Assembly: GCF_002018875.1 (NCBI RefSeq)
Contig: NZ_MVOL01000019.1
Location: 44,993-108,992, forward strand
Direction of reading: 5' to 3'
From: Pseudomonas sp. MF4836
GTDB taxonomy: Bacteria > Pseudomonadota > Gammaproteobacteria > Pseudomonadales > Pseudomonadaceae
DNA: 64,000 bases
A model generated the notes under the pieces. That model did no database searches and had not been told where the DNA came from. It was given only the letters and a program-made list of their open reading frames with translations. Position 1 is the first letter of the stretch, and every line of letters starts with the position of its first letter. Made by a program: the position numbers and the translations under genes. Below are positions 53,646-62,171 of the stretch, one piece after another.

Positions 53646-56003
53646 TCATTGGCACAGCAAGGGCCCGATGAGCGGCACCTGTTGCTGTTGCATATCCACG
53701 GGAAATTGCGCGCTGCAGGTCTGGCCGTCGGCCAGGGTCACGTGCAAGGTGTTCTGCGGCGCGAGGTTCTCCAGGTACACCAGGCCGTCCCAGCCGACCA
53801 CCGCCCAGGTCCCGCTCTGCTCATGCTGGACGCTGCTGCCCAGGGGCAATTCCTGCTGCCGGGCATCCACCAGCACCACGCTGGCGGCGATGATCCGGCT
53901 CAATGGAAACTCCAGCAGGTAGCCGCTGCCGCGCCGCACGGCGATCCGTTGCTCGACATTCGGGCTCTGCACGTTGGCCGGCAGGTTCAACGGGTCGATT
54001 TCGTACTTGCCGCGGTAGTAGGCACTGCTCCAGGGCACCAGCAGGTGGCCGTTCTTGTCGGTCTGGCCCACCAACTGGTTCTCGTAGCGCACCGGGATAT
54101 CCCGGTAACCGTCGGTACTGACCACCACAAAGGCATCGTCGATGCGGTTGGCGGCGAACACCTGGCGGTCCATCCACACCAGCGAACCGCTGGCATCGGC
54201 CCAACGGCTCTGGGCTTCGCTGCTGCCATAGACCCCGGCCTGCAACTGCACCGATTGCAGGCGCCAGGTCAGGTCGGCCTGACGGTAGGCCGGGCCGTCG
54301 CCATGGGCATAACCGAGGTTGAAACCGACCCCGCCCTCGCTGGGCACCGAGCGGCTGTAGTTGACCCGCTGGCGATTCTCCCCGGCCTTGCTGCGCTCGT
54401 TGCCGATGCTTAGGCTGCCGCGCAGGTCGAAGGGGATCACCAGTTGCGCCTGCATCGCCCAGTCGCTGTCACCGATCTCGCGGTTGGCCGACAGGTAGAA
54501 ACTGCTGTTGCCCCACAGTGACTTGCTCCAGGTCAGGTTGAGCAGCCGGGTGCGCGAATCATCGGCGGCGCGCACATCGAAATAGCCCGCACCGAGGCTG
54601 CCGTAACGCTCGAGGTTGAGGCTCAGGGTGACTTGCTCGCTGCGCTGGCTGAGGCTGGCATAGGGGCTGTCGACCACGGTCAGGTCGGCATAGCGGTCAT
54701 GGCGCTGCATGCGTTGGTACGCCAGGCTGTAGCGCTGGCTGCTGTATTGATAGCCGAAGCTGAGTTGCTGGCCGCCATCGCCGTCGAACCGGCTTTGGCT
54801 GAGGGCGGTGTTGAGCACACCGAAGTTGCCCAGGCGCAGGTTGCCCCCCACCCCACCGAGGGTCAGGGAGTCCGAGGCTTCGGCATGGCTTTCCAGGGTC
54901 AGGCTGTCGCTCAGGCCGTAACGCAGGCTGCCCGAGGTCACGCCGGGGCCATAACCGAAATCGCGCACGGTGTAGTCTCGGCGCAGGGTCCCGGCGGCCA
55001 CCGAGAAATCCGTCAGGCCTTTTTGCAACAGGGTGCTGGTGACGTAGAACGGCACCGTGGTCGACACCTGCCGCCCCAGGGCATCGGTGGTCACCACCAC
55101 CGCCTCTCCCGCTCCGTTGATAAACGGAATGTTGGTCAGGGTATAGGGTCCGGGTTGCAGGTCGGCGCTGCTGGACTTGTAGCCATTGATAAACAGATCG
55201 ACCGAGGACGGCACTGCCGCTTCCCCGGCGAACTGCGGCAAGGGGTAGGTCACCAGGTCCGGGCGCACGCCAAAGTCCCGGGACAGTTGCACCCCGCCCA
55301 GGCGCACCGAGTTGCTCCAGGGCAATGCGCCGCTGACCAGGTCCCCGGCCTCGTACGTCAGCATCCGCACATCGTCGGAGTAACGCCACGTGGTGTCATA
55401 GCGCCGGTAGCCGTTATTCAGGGTACCGTTGCCAGCGCCGGACAGCGTGCGCCGGTACTGCCCGGTATTGGACAGCGTGCCCCAGCTGTCGAACAGCCGC
55501 ACCTCGTTCCAGGCCGCGAGGTAGGTGCCGGCATCATCGGTGTCATTGAGGTACAGATCGTAATTGAGCAAACCACCGAAGCTGGTGCGGGCCTCGGTCT
55601 GCGGATAGGCCTGGCGACTGCCGACCCACTGCTCGGGCAACCAGTTCACCGGCACATTCAACAGCAGGCGCTGGCCCTGGCTGTCGTACTCGCTGTGCAG
55701 CCCGGGCAGGCTGTCCAGATCGATCTCGTCAGGCAAGGTCTCGGGCAGTTTCATGCCGCTGGCCCGCAGCACGCTGACCGGCACCAGGAAATGCCCTGCC
55801 CGCTGCTGCACCGGCACCACCTGCCCGGTATTGAGCTGATTGACCACCAGTTCCAGATACAGCTGCGCATCGGTTACGGCCTCCAGGCTCGTGGGCGGCG
55901 GCGGCAGGTCGCCCGCCTGGCTCTCAGGCGCCAGCAGCAACCCGCACAGGCCGCTGGCCAACCAGGTTGAACGCCAGAAACAGCGAGCCGACCCCTGGCT
56001 CAT
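53646..56003 (-). CDS. Csu-type outer-membrane usher (CsuD-like)
   Basis: 785 residues if the start is MSQGSARCFWRST at 56003, which gives a clean signal peptide; ATGs at 56036 and 56030 are in frame and possible. N-terminal periplasmic domain, then a large barrel with repeated YLSANREIG, FGYQYSSQRYSLAYQR strands, plug-type VPFYVTSTLLQKGLTDFSVAAG, and C-terminal domains (RGSGYLLEFPLSRIIAASVVLVDARQQELPLGSSV). Secretes and assembles the fimbrial subunits. 28 bases before the tip adhesin. Confidence 0.92.
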   Translation of the reverse strand: MSQGSARCFWRSTWLASGLCGLLLAPESQAGDLPPPPTSLEAVTDAQLYLELVVNQLNTGQVVPVQQRAGHFLVPVSVLRASGMKLPETLPDEIDLDSLPGLHSEYDSQGQRLLLNVPVNWLPEQWVGSRQAYPQTEARTSFGGLLNYDLYLNDTDDAGTYLAAWNEVRLFDSWGTLSNTGQYRRTLSGAGNGTLNNGYRRYDTTWRYSDDVRMLTYEAGDLVSGALPWSNSVRLGGVQLSRDFGVRPDLVTYPLPQFAGEAAVPSSVDLFINGYKSSSADLQPGPYTLTNIPFINGAGEAVVVTTDALGRQVSTTVPFYVTSTLLQKGLTDFSVAAGTLRRDYTVRDFGYGPGVTSGSLRYGLSDSLTLESHAEASDSLTLGGVGGNLRLGNFGVLNTALSQSRFDGDGGQQLSFGYQYSSQRYSLAYQRMQRHDRYADLTVVDSPYASLSQRSEQVTLSLNLERYGSLGAGYFDVRAADDSRTRLLNLTWSKSLWGNSSFYLSANREIGDSDWAMQAQLVIPFDLRGSLSIGNERSKAGENRQRVNYSRSVPSEGGVGFNLGYAHGDGPAYRQADLTWRLQSVQLQAGVYGSSEAQSRWADASGSLVWMDRQVFAANRIDDAFVVVSTDGYRDIPVRYENQLVGQTDKNGHLLVPWSSAYYRGKYEIDPLNLPANVQSPNVEQRIAVRRGSGYLLEFPLSRIIAASVVLVDARQQELPLGSSVQHEQSGTWAVVGWDGLVYLENLAPQNTLHVTLADGQTCSAQFPVDMQQQQVPLIGPLLCQ

Positions 56004-56199
56004 GTTGAGTGTGCGTCCATCTATGGACATCTCCATCCCGAGACGAGCGGCCCGCCTTGTCCCTGTTCACTGGCGAGCACTCCGGCTCCGGCCAGCTGTG
56101 TGACTTGGTCCTTATCCGGGGCGCACGCACCCACAACCGCGCGACCACCGACAGCGCGCGAGCCGGCTTCAGGACCACCTGGTGAATCAGCTCAGCGGG

Positions 56200-57021
56200 T
56201 TAGCGGGTCGGCGCCAGACTCTGCACCTGTGGCGCGCCATTGACCCGCCATTGCAGGGTCGAGTCGCCGGCCAGTGCCTCGGGGGCCGGCCAACGCATCA
56301 CCGCCCCCGGCAGCACATACCCGAGCAGGCCCTCGACCAGGGGCTTGGCCTGCCCCGCCTGCTTGAACGCCACATCGGTCAGCCGCGCATGCACCGCGCC
56401 CTGGTTGCGCACCTCGACATAGGAGCGCCCGTCCGCCGCCACTTTGCGCCAGCTCAGGTCCGGCACTCCGGCCCCCTTGGGGTCGCGCTTGCGGGTGGTG
56501 TCTTCCTTGCTCCAGAGCCCGGGGCCGTAGGCGAACAGCGGCACCGAATAGCGCATCTGGAAACGAATCGCGGCGGCGGTCTTGTTGTCACCAGTGGCCT
56601 CGACCGGCGCGGCCGAAGGGATCTCATCGATGATGATGCGGTAGGCCAGCTCCTGGCCCGGCGGCACTTCGCGGGTTCGGGTCAGGCGCACCAGCTGCTT
56701 TTGCCCGGGCTCGATCTTGGCCACCGGCGGGCTGCCGATGACGTCGCGCTGGTTCTGGTACTGGTCGGCGAAACCGCTCTGGTTCCAGGCAAAGACCCGG
56801 ATCTGCAGGTTCGCGGTCTCGGTGCCGCGGTTTTCCAGCCACAGGGCGCTGGCTTGCTGGTCCGCTTCGAGGACCGGGTCAATCGGCCAGATCAGCACCG
56901 AACTGGCGGCCTGCACCTGGCTCGCCCCCAGCAGCACCAGCCCCAACAGCCCCAACAGCCCCAACAGCCCCAACAGCGCGCAGCGCGCGCGCCGCACCTG
57001 CGCAAGTAAAGGTGAAGACAT
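56200..57021 (-). CDS. Csu-type periplasmic fimbrial chaperone (CsuC-like)
   Basis: 273 residues. PapD-like two-domain chaperone: SSVLIWPIDPVLEADQQASALWLENRGTETANLQIRVFAWNQ is domain 1 (from about residue 40), with the basic cleft residue in LVRLTRTREVPPGQELAYRIIIDEIP and domain 2 from about 165. The signal peptide contains LLG repeated four times, encoded by a perfect 9-base repeat at 56941-56976. It donates a strand to each SCPU subunit before delivery to the usher. Confidence 0.93.
   Translation of the reverse strand: MSSPLLAQVRRARCALLGLLGLLGLLGLVLLGASQVQAASSVLIWPIDPVLEADQQASALWLENRGTETANLQIRVFAWNQSGFADQYQNQRDVIGSPPVAKIEPGQKQLVRLTRTREVPPGQELAYRIIIDEIPSAAPVEATGDNKTAAAIRFQMRYSVPLFAYGPGLWSKEDTTRKRDPKGAGVPDLSWRKVAADGRSYVEVRNQGAVHARLTDVAFKQAGQAKPLVEGLLGYVLPGAVMRWPAPEALAGDSTLQWRVNGAPQVQSLAPTR
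56941..56976. repeat. Four perfect 9-base tandem repeats in the chaperone signal peptide
   Basis: CCCCAACAG occurs four times without interruption. On the coding strand each unit encodes Leu-Leu-Gly. Gain or loss of a unit keeps the reading frame and changes the length of the hydrophobic core. Confidence 0.9.
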
Positions 57022-57064
57022 ACTGCAACTCCTTATGCCCTAAGGCCTTGATCGCTCAGCTCCA

Positions 57065-57565
57065 TCACCACGACAGCTGCACCTGCAGCACATCGCTGTA
57101 TGTCCCCCCAGGCTGATTGCCCGGCAATTGCACCTGCCCATAGATCGGCAGGCTGATGTTATTGGCATCGCTGTAGGCCACCGCCACGCTCTGGCCGATA
57201 CCCAGGCTCTGGCTGTAGGCCGCATCGCGAAACAACTGATACGCCACCCGCGCACTGCCGCTATTGAGCTGCATGTGCCGCCCGCTGCTGTTGTACTGCC
57301 CGCCGTCGACAGTCATGTTCAGGGTCACCCCCGGCGTGCATTGCAGCTGTACCCCGCCGCTCAGCGCGACCCTCACGGTGCTGGTGGACAGCGCCGACAG
57401 GCTGCCGAAACCCAGGTTGCCGTAGTTCGAGACCCCGCCCACCACCAGGCAGCCGGCGGTCACGGTGGCGCTGACCTGGAAGCTCTGGCTGGTCACCGCC
57501 GCCAGTGGCGGCGGGACACTGCAGGCACAGAGCACTGCCAGGGCCGCACAACGGTGGCGGGCCAT
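57065..57565 (-). CDS. SCPU-domain fimbrial subunit
   Basis: 166 residues. Signal peptide (CAALAVLCACSVPPPLAA). Single SCPU domain (about 25-166): FQVSATVTAGCLVVGGVSNYGNLGFGSLS, QLQCTPGVTLNMTVDGGQYN, and the terminal PGGTYSDVLQVQLSW. Minor subunit of the Csu-type pilus by position (fourth gene). Confidence 0.88.
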   Translation of the reverse strand: MARHRCAALAVLCACSVPPPLAAVTSQSFQVSATVTAGCLVVGGVSNYGNLGFGSLSALSTSTVRVALSGGVQLQCTPGVTLNMTVDGGQYNSSGRHMQLNSGSARVAYQLFRDAAYSQSLGIGQSVAVAYSDANNISLPIYGQVQLPGNQPGGTYSDVLQVQLSW

Positions 57566-57569
57566 GGCA

Positions 57570-58106
57570 TCAGAACGTCAGTTCGACGGCGATGGTGTCG
57601 CTGTAGTTGCCCGCCGGCAGCCCGGCCTTGCCCACTGCCTTGCCGTACAGGTTGACGGTCTGCGCCACCCCGGTGCTGCCGGCGAGGGTGATCACTCCGT
57701 CGATGGCCAGCAATTGCGAGTGCCCGGTATCGGTGTACAGGTCGTAGGGCACAAAGTTGCCATTGCCATCGGCCAGGGCCCGCGAGCCGCCGCTGGACTG
57801 GCCGTCATGAGACCCGGCACGGACCTTGATCGCCGGGGTGGTGCCGGACGAGCAGAGAATCGACAGCGCCCCACCGCCACCGCCGAGCACCTGGCCATCG
57901 GCCTCGGTGAACAGACTGTTGGCGGTGCCGAAGCTCAAGGTACCGAAGTTCAACGACGAACTGCCGCCGACGCCATTGACCTGGCAACTGCTGATCAAGG
58001 TCAGGGTCGAGTTGATCTGGCCAGTGACGGTGGTGGCGGCCTGAGCCGTTGAAACCATGGCCAGGCCCAGCAATGACCAGCCGATTCGAGATACAAGCGC
58101 GTGCAT
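57570..58106 (-). CDS. SCPU-domain fimbrial subunit
   Basis: 178 residues from the ATG at 58106, AAGGAC upstream; the longer open frame is a shadow of the neighbour. Signal peptide (IGWSLLGLAMVSTAQA). SCPU domain: TVTGQINSTLTLISSCQVNGVGGSSSLNFGTLSFG, a glycine-rich loop ADGQVLGGGGGALSILC, terminal PAGNYSDTIAVELTF. Third gene of the operon. Confidence 0.88.
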   Translation of the reverse strand: MHALVSRIGWSLLGLAMVSTAQAATTVTGQINSTLTLISSCQVNGVGGSSSLNFGTLSFGTANSLFTEADGQVLGGGGGALSILCSSGTTPAIKVRAGSHDGQSSGGSRALADGNGNFVPYDLYTDTGHSQLLAIDGVITLAGSTGVAQTVNLYGKAVGKAGLPAGNYSDTIAVELTF

Positions 58107-58126
58107 GATGTCCTTCCTCATTTGAG

Positions 58127-58666
58127 TTACCAATCCAGGGTGATCGTCAGGATGTCGGTGTAGATCCCCGCCGGAACCGCACGGGTGTTTGCGACCACCG
58201 AGCCGAACACCGGTATGGGCACCTGGGTTCCGTTGGTCACCGCAAAATTGCGTTGCTGGCCGATGCTGTAACTGTCGGTTCCGGAAGCATCGACGAACAA
58301 ACGATAGGGAATGGTCTGCCGGCCGTTGCTCAAGCGCCGGGTGGTGCCGTCGCCGTTGAGGCCGCCATTGATGGTCACGGTGAAACCGGTGACCGAGGAA
58401 TTGCACGCGACGTGCAACTGGTCGTCGGCGCTGTCACTGAGGCTGGCGTTGATCGGGCGAGTCCAGGTCGGGCCCTGCTGGCCGAAATCCAGCATCCCCG
58501 GATCACTGACCGGGCTCCCCGGGACATCGCCGGTGCCACTGCTGACCTGGCAACTGGCGGTGATCACCAGGCGCGCGTCGATCTGCCCGGTGATCGCCGC
58601 GTATGCGTCGTCAGCCAGCAGCAACAGCGCGCCCAGCGCCACCGTGGTCCAGGTTCTGCGTGTCAT
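58127..58666 (-). CDS. SCPU-domain fimbrial subunit
   Basis: 179 residues from the ATG at 58666 (MTRRTWTTVALG), GGGAG upstream; an ATG 9 bases earlier is possible. Signal peptide ends near DDAYA. SCPU domain: ITGQIDARLVITASCQVSSGTGDVPGSPVSDPGMLDFGQQGP, terminal PAGIYTDILTITLDW. Second gene of the operon. Confidence 0.88.
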   Translation of the reverse strand: MTRRTWTTVALGALLLLADDAYAAITGQIDARLVITASCQVSSGTGDVPGSPVSDPGMLDFGQQGPTWTRPINASLSDSADDQLHVACNSSVTGFTVTINGGLNGDGTTRRLSNGRQTIPYRLFVDASGTDSYSIGQQRNFAVTNGTQVPIPVFGSVVANTRAVPAGIYTDILTITLDW

Positions 58667-58766
58667 CGCTCCCATCCTAATTCCATCAGGACTCCTGCAT
58701 TGCCGCTCACCGCGAGCGACTTCCCTGCCTGTCCGGATCCACCGGAACAGCGCTATCCACCTGGGG

Positions 58767-59294
58767 TTACCAGGTGACCGTGACCTTCACCACATCGGAA
58801 TAAAGACTGGCCCGGGGGACGCCGGCCAGCGGTTCGATACGCCCATACAAAGGCAGGTCCACACTCCCCAAGTCGGGCACCCGGCCACTCACCGACACAT
58901 TCACCGGCAGGGCAATACGGCGGGCGGCGTCCTGATACAGGCGGTAGGGAATGGGTGGGGTCGAGGGCTCATTGCTCGCCAGGTAACGCACGTCGCCCAC
59001 GCCGCCATGCAGGCCACCGTCGACGCGCAGTTGATAAGGGGTGTCCGGGTTGCATTCCAGGCGTGGCAAACGGCCGTTGATCAGGGCCGCGCCCAAAGAT
59101 CCGGCGGGGTCGTCCAGGCGCGCAGCGCTGCCAAAGTCGAGGACACCGAGCTGCTCGATGCCGGCCTCGCGCGGCTGACCGATCAACTGGCAGCCGCGCT
59201 GCACATCGACCCGGACCTGCACCTGCAGGTCTGCGGCCGATGCGTTGCTGGCGAGCAGAGCGCTTATGGCTGCCAAAACCGAAAATCCATTCAA
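58767..59294 (-). CDS. SCPU-domain fimbrial subunit, first gene of the Csu-type operon
   Basis: 175 residues from a TTG at 59294, chosen because AAAAGGAC lies upstream and a normal signal peptide follows (NGFSVLAAISALLASNASA); starting further upstream at 59381 would add a 29-residue polar leader. SCPU domain: LQVQVRVDVQRGCQLIGQPREAGIEQLGVLDFGSAARL, terminal PRASLYSDVVKVTVTW. By position it corresponds to the major subunit gene csuA/B, but no strong similarity to it can be judged here. Confidence 0.82.
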   Translation of the reverse strand: MNGFSVLAAISALLASNASAADLQVQVRVDVQRGCQLIGQPREAGIEQLGVLDFGSAARLDDPAGSLGAALINGRLPRLECNPDTPYQLRVDGGLHGGVGDVRYLASNEPSTPPIPYRLYQDAARRIALPVNVSVSGRVPDLGSVDLPLYGRIEPLAGVPRASLYSDVVKVTVTW

Positions 59295-59410
59295 ACCCCA
59301 GTCCTTTTGAGGAACCCGTTCTGGGCTGAAGGTTAGCCAGCGAACGATAAACGTCCAGTCGCCCCGGACGATTGGATCCATTGAAAATGGACTTACCTGA
59401 GGTTGAAAAG

Positions 59411-59444
59411 GGTTTTAGCCCAGGTTTTACGGGACATAAAACCT
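59411..59444. promoter_or_regulatory. Repeats in the divergent space between the fimbrial operon and the ATPase gene
   Basis: Perfect inverted repeat AGGTTTTA (59422-59429), spacer CGGGACA, TAAAACCT (59437-59444), with an extra GGTTTTA at 59411-59417, 12 bases earlier. A regulator site for fimbrial expression is plausible. Confidence 0.45.
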
Positions 59445-59565
59445 ATACAGGCGGTAACTTTCTGTCTCATTTATTTTCGGGTTTTGCATGAGACTGGATG
59501 CACCGTTTTGTATTGGTTAAATTAGCGCGCCAGTTCCAGGGGGAGCGGCTCTGCAACACATCGGG

Positions 59566-60714
59566 GTGAATTCATTGGCCGCCTTACCGCCAAACCGCTC
59601 GCAACGCACATCCAAATGGCCACGCCTGCGCTCGCTGCTGGGCAAGGCGTTCGCCCGGCCGGCGGCTAACAGCGCCAGCACCCGATTGATTCACGACTAC
59701 TTCCGGCACAAGGCCCAGGAGCAGGGCTATACCCTGAGCCACAGCCAGCAGCGGGTGATCGATTGCATGGCGCAACTGGCCAACGCCCTGCTCCGGGGCC
59801 ATGACCAGCAGGTGCGCAGCCTGTACCTGCACGGTGCGGTGGGCCGGGGCAAGAGCTGGCTGCTGGATGGGTTCTTCCGCGCCATCCCCCTGGAGCAGAA
59901 ACAGCGCCTGCACTTCCACGACTTCTTCGCCCAGCTGCATCAGGGCATGTTCCGCCATCGGCAGCAGCCAGATGCCCTGGAAACCACCCTCGACGAGTTG
60001 CTGGAGCACTGCCAGGTGCTGTGCTTCGACGAGTTCCATGTGCATGACATCGGCGATGCAATGCTCATCACCCGCCTGTTCAAGGCCCTGTTCAAGCGCG
60101 GCATCGTGCTGCTGGTGACCTCCAACTACCCGCCCGAGGGGCTGCTGCCCAACCCGCTGTACCACGCACGCTTCAAGCCGGTGATCGACCTGATCAACGC
60201 GCGCATGCAGGTGATGGAAGTCGGCGGCCCCCACGACTATCGCAGTCAGGCCCGCACCCACACCCAACAAGTGTTCACCCAGGGCCACTACATCTGGCCC
60301 GGCACGGCACAGCAGCGCCAGGCCTTGCAGTTGCCGGACCGCAACACCGCCGCCTTTGCCCTGACGGTGGGCGCGAGGGTGTTGCAGGCGCGGCTGTGCG
60401 ACCAGCACAGTGTCCGTTTCGAATTCAGCGACCTGTGCGACCAGCCGACCGCGGTCATGGATTACCTGGAACTGAGCCGGCGCTTTGATACCTGGATCAT
60501 CGATGAGCTGCCGGACCTGGGCGAATGTTCGATTGCCGCCCAGCAGCGCTTTATCAACCTGATCGACGTGCTCTACGACCAGGACAAGCGCCTGCTGCTG
60601 ATCGGCGAACTGCCCCTGCGCGAAAGCCTGGGCGGCAACGCCATTGATCTGGCGCGAACCCGCAGCCGCCTGGGGCAACTGCTGGAAATCGGTCCCGAGA
60701 CCCCGCTCGGCTGA
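59566..60714 (+). CDS. ZapE/AFG1-family ATPase
   Basis: 382 residues, GTG start at 59566 with a weak GGGG upstream, so the exact start is uncertain. P-loop LYLHGAVGRGKSWLLDGF (about 86-103), Walker B CFDEFHVHDIGDAMLITRLF, arginine region SNYPPEGLLPNP. The C-terminal domain has RFEFSDLCDQPTAVMDYLELSRRFDTWIIDELP, typical of AFG1-like ATPases. ZapE links to FtsZ ring dynamics in E. coli. Pseudomonas usually has another zapE elsewhere, so this may be a paralogue. An LRR kinase gene follows in 92 bases. Confidence 0.9.
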   Translation: MNSLAALPPNRSQRTSKWPRLRSLLGKAFARPAANSASTRLIHDYFRHKAQEQGYTLSHSQQRVIDCMAQLANALLRGHDQQVRSLYLHGAVGRGKSWLLDGFFRAIPLEQKQRLHFHDFFAQLHQGMFRHRQQPDALETTLDELLEHCQVLCFDEFHVHDIGDAMLITRLFKALFKRGIVLLVTSNYPPEGLLPNPLYHARFKPVIDLINARMQVMEVGGPHDYRSQARTHTQQVFTQGHYIWPGTAQQRQALQLPDRNTAAFALTVGARVLQARLCDQHSVRFEFSDLCDQPTAVMDYLELSRRFDTWIIDELPDLGECSIAAQQRFINLIDVLYDQDKRLLLIGELPLRESLGGNAIDLARTRSRLGQLLEIGPETPLG

Positions 60715-60806
60715 GGGAGTGATCGCCGCCCCCAGCGCCAGCCGCTATCATGGCGCCCTTTTGCGCGGCTCCAGGGTCGCCTTCCTGCCGAGTGTCGGAG
60801 CTGTTC

Positions 60807-62120
60807 ATGAATACCCTTGCTCAACTGCAAGCCGGCCAATTGGCGGGCATCAAGCGCCTGGACCTGAGCGCCGGGCTGACCGAGTTCCCCCGGGAAATCT
60901 TCGACCTGGCAGACTCCCTGGAGATCCTCAACCTCAGTGGCAACGCCCTGAGCAGCCTGCCCGACGACCTGCATCGACTGCCGCACCTGCGGGTGCTGTT
61001 CTGTTCCGACAACCTGTTCAGCGAACTGCCGGCCTGCCTCGGCCAGTGCGCCCAGCTGAGCATGATCGGCTTCAAGGCCAACCGTATCGAACAGGTGCCG
61101 GCCGCTGCCCTGCCACCGCAGCTGCGCTGGCTGATCCTGACCGACAACCGCATCAGCGAGCTGCCTGACGAACTGGGCCAGCGCCCGCTGCTGCAAAAGC
61201 TGATGCTGGCGGGCAACCGTCTGACCCAGCTGCCGCCGAGCCTGAGCCAGTGCCACAACCTGGAGCTGCTACGGATCGCCGCCAACCAGTTACGGGAATT
61301 GCCGCCGTTCCTCCTCGCCCTGCCGCGCCTGACCTGGCTGGCCTACGCCGGCAACCCGCTGGAGTCCGAGGCCGATGCCGCGGCGCTGGAGGCCACGCCG
61401 AACATTCCCTGGAGCGAACTGCAGTTGCAGCAGCGCCTGGGCGAAGGCGCCTCGGGGGTGATTTATCAAGCCCAATGGCAACCTGCCGGGCACGCTGCGC
61501 GGGCAGTGGCGGTCAAGCTGTACAAGGGCGAGATGACCAGCGACGGCTCGCCACTGCATGAAATGAATGCCTGCATCACCGCCGGCCGGCACCCGAACCT
61601 GATCCGCGTCGAAGGCCGCGTGGTCGGGCACCCCGAGGCGCAAAATGGCCTGGTGATGCAACTGATCGACCCCAGCTACCGCAACCTGGCGGGACTGCCG
61701 AGCCTGGCCTCCTGCTCGCGGGATATCTACGCCGACACCGAGCGTTTCGATGGCCCGGTAACCTTGCGTATCGCCAGCGGTATCGCTGCGGTCGGCGCCC
61801 ACCTGCACGCCCAGGGCATCACCCACGGCGACCTGTACGGGCACAACACCTTGTTGAATCAGCAGGGCGATTGCCTGCTCGGGGATTTTGGCGCGGCCTC
61901 GTTCCACGTCACCCAGGACACGGCTCAAACCCGAGCCTTGCAACGGATCGAAGTGCGGGCCTTCGGCATTCTGCTGGAGGAGTTGCTGCACCGCACCGAC
62001 AGCGGCCTGCGCGGCCAACAACGAGAGGCTCTGGAGCAACTGGTCAGCCGCTGTTGTCAGCCAGAGGTGCTGGCGCGGCCGGGCTTTGAAGAGGTTCTGG
62101 AGGTATTGCGCGAGGTTTGA
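60807..62120 (+). CDS. Leucine-rich-repeat protein kinase, soluble
   Basis: 437 residues from the ATG at 60807, GGAG 7 bases upstream. No signal peptide or membrane segment. About seven LRRs (about 15-185; units such as LEILNLSGNALSSLPDDLHRLPHLRVL) fold directly into a kinase domain (about 206-437). Glycine loop LGEGASGVIY (211-220), ATP lysine K237 in VAVKLYK, helix-C Glu252, catalytic loop HGDLYGHN (340-347), metal-binding D360 in GDFG. All catalytic residues are present. The linker between LRR and kinase is short. Target unknown. Confidence 0.92.
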   Translation: MNTLAQLQAGQLAGIKRLDLSAGLTEFPREIFDLADSLEILNLSGNALSSLPDDLHRLPHLRVLFCSDNLFSELPACLGQCAQLSMIGFKANRIEQVPAAALPPQLRWLILTDNRISELPDELGQRPLLQKLMLAGNRLTQLPPSLSQCHNLELLRIAANQLRELPPFLLALPRLTWLAYAGNPLESEADAAALEATPNIPWSELQLQQRLGEGASGVIYQAQWQPAGHAARAVAVKLYKGEMTSDGSPLHEMNACITAGRHPNLIRVEGRVVGHPEAQNGLVMQLIDPSYRNLAGLPSLASCSRDIYADTERFDGPVTLRIASGIAAVGAHLHAQGITHGDLYGHNTLLNQQGDCLLGDFGAASFHVTQDTAQTRALQRIEVRAFGILLEELLHRTDSGLRGQQREALEQLVSRCCQPEVLARPGFEEVLEVLREV

Positions 62121-62131
62121 CTCGGGCGACG

Positions 62132-62161
62132 CTGGCGGCCGCTGAACTGAACGGCCGCCAG
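62132..62161. terminator. Terminator hairpin between the LRR kinase and YebC-family genes
   Basis: CTGGCGGCCG (62132-62141), loop CTGAACTGAA, CGGCCGCCAG (62152-62161): perfect 10-base stem between converging genes. Confidence 0.7.
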
Positions 62162-62171
62162 GGTCTGCGTC

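Noticed and set aside
56941..56976. CRISPR-like array
   Set aside because: The 9-base units are contiguous without spacers and encode part of a signal peptide; no other array-like structure exists in the window.
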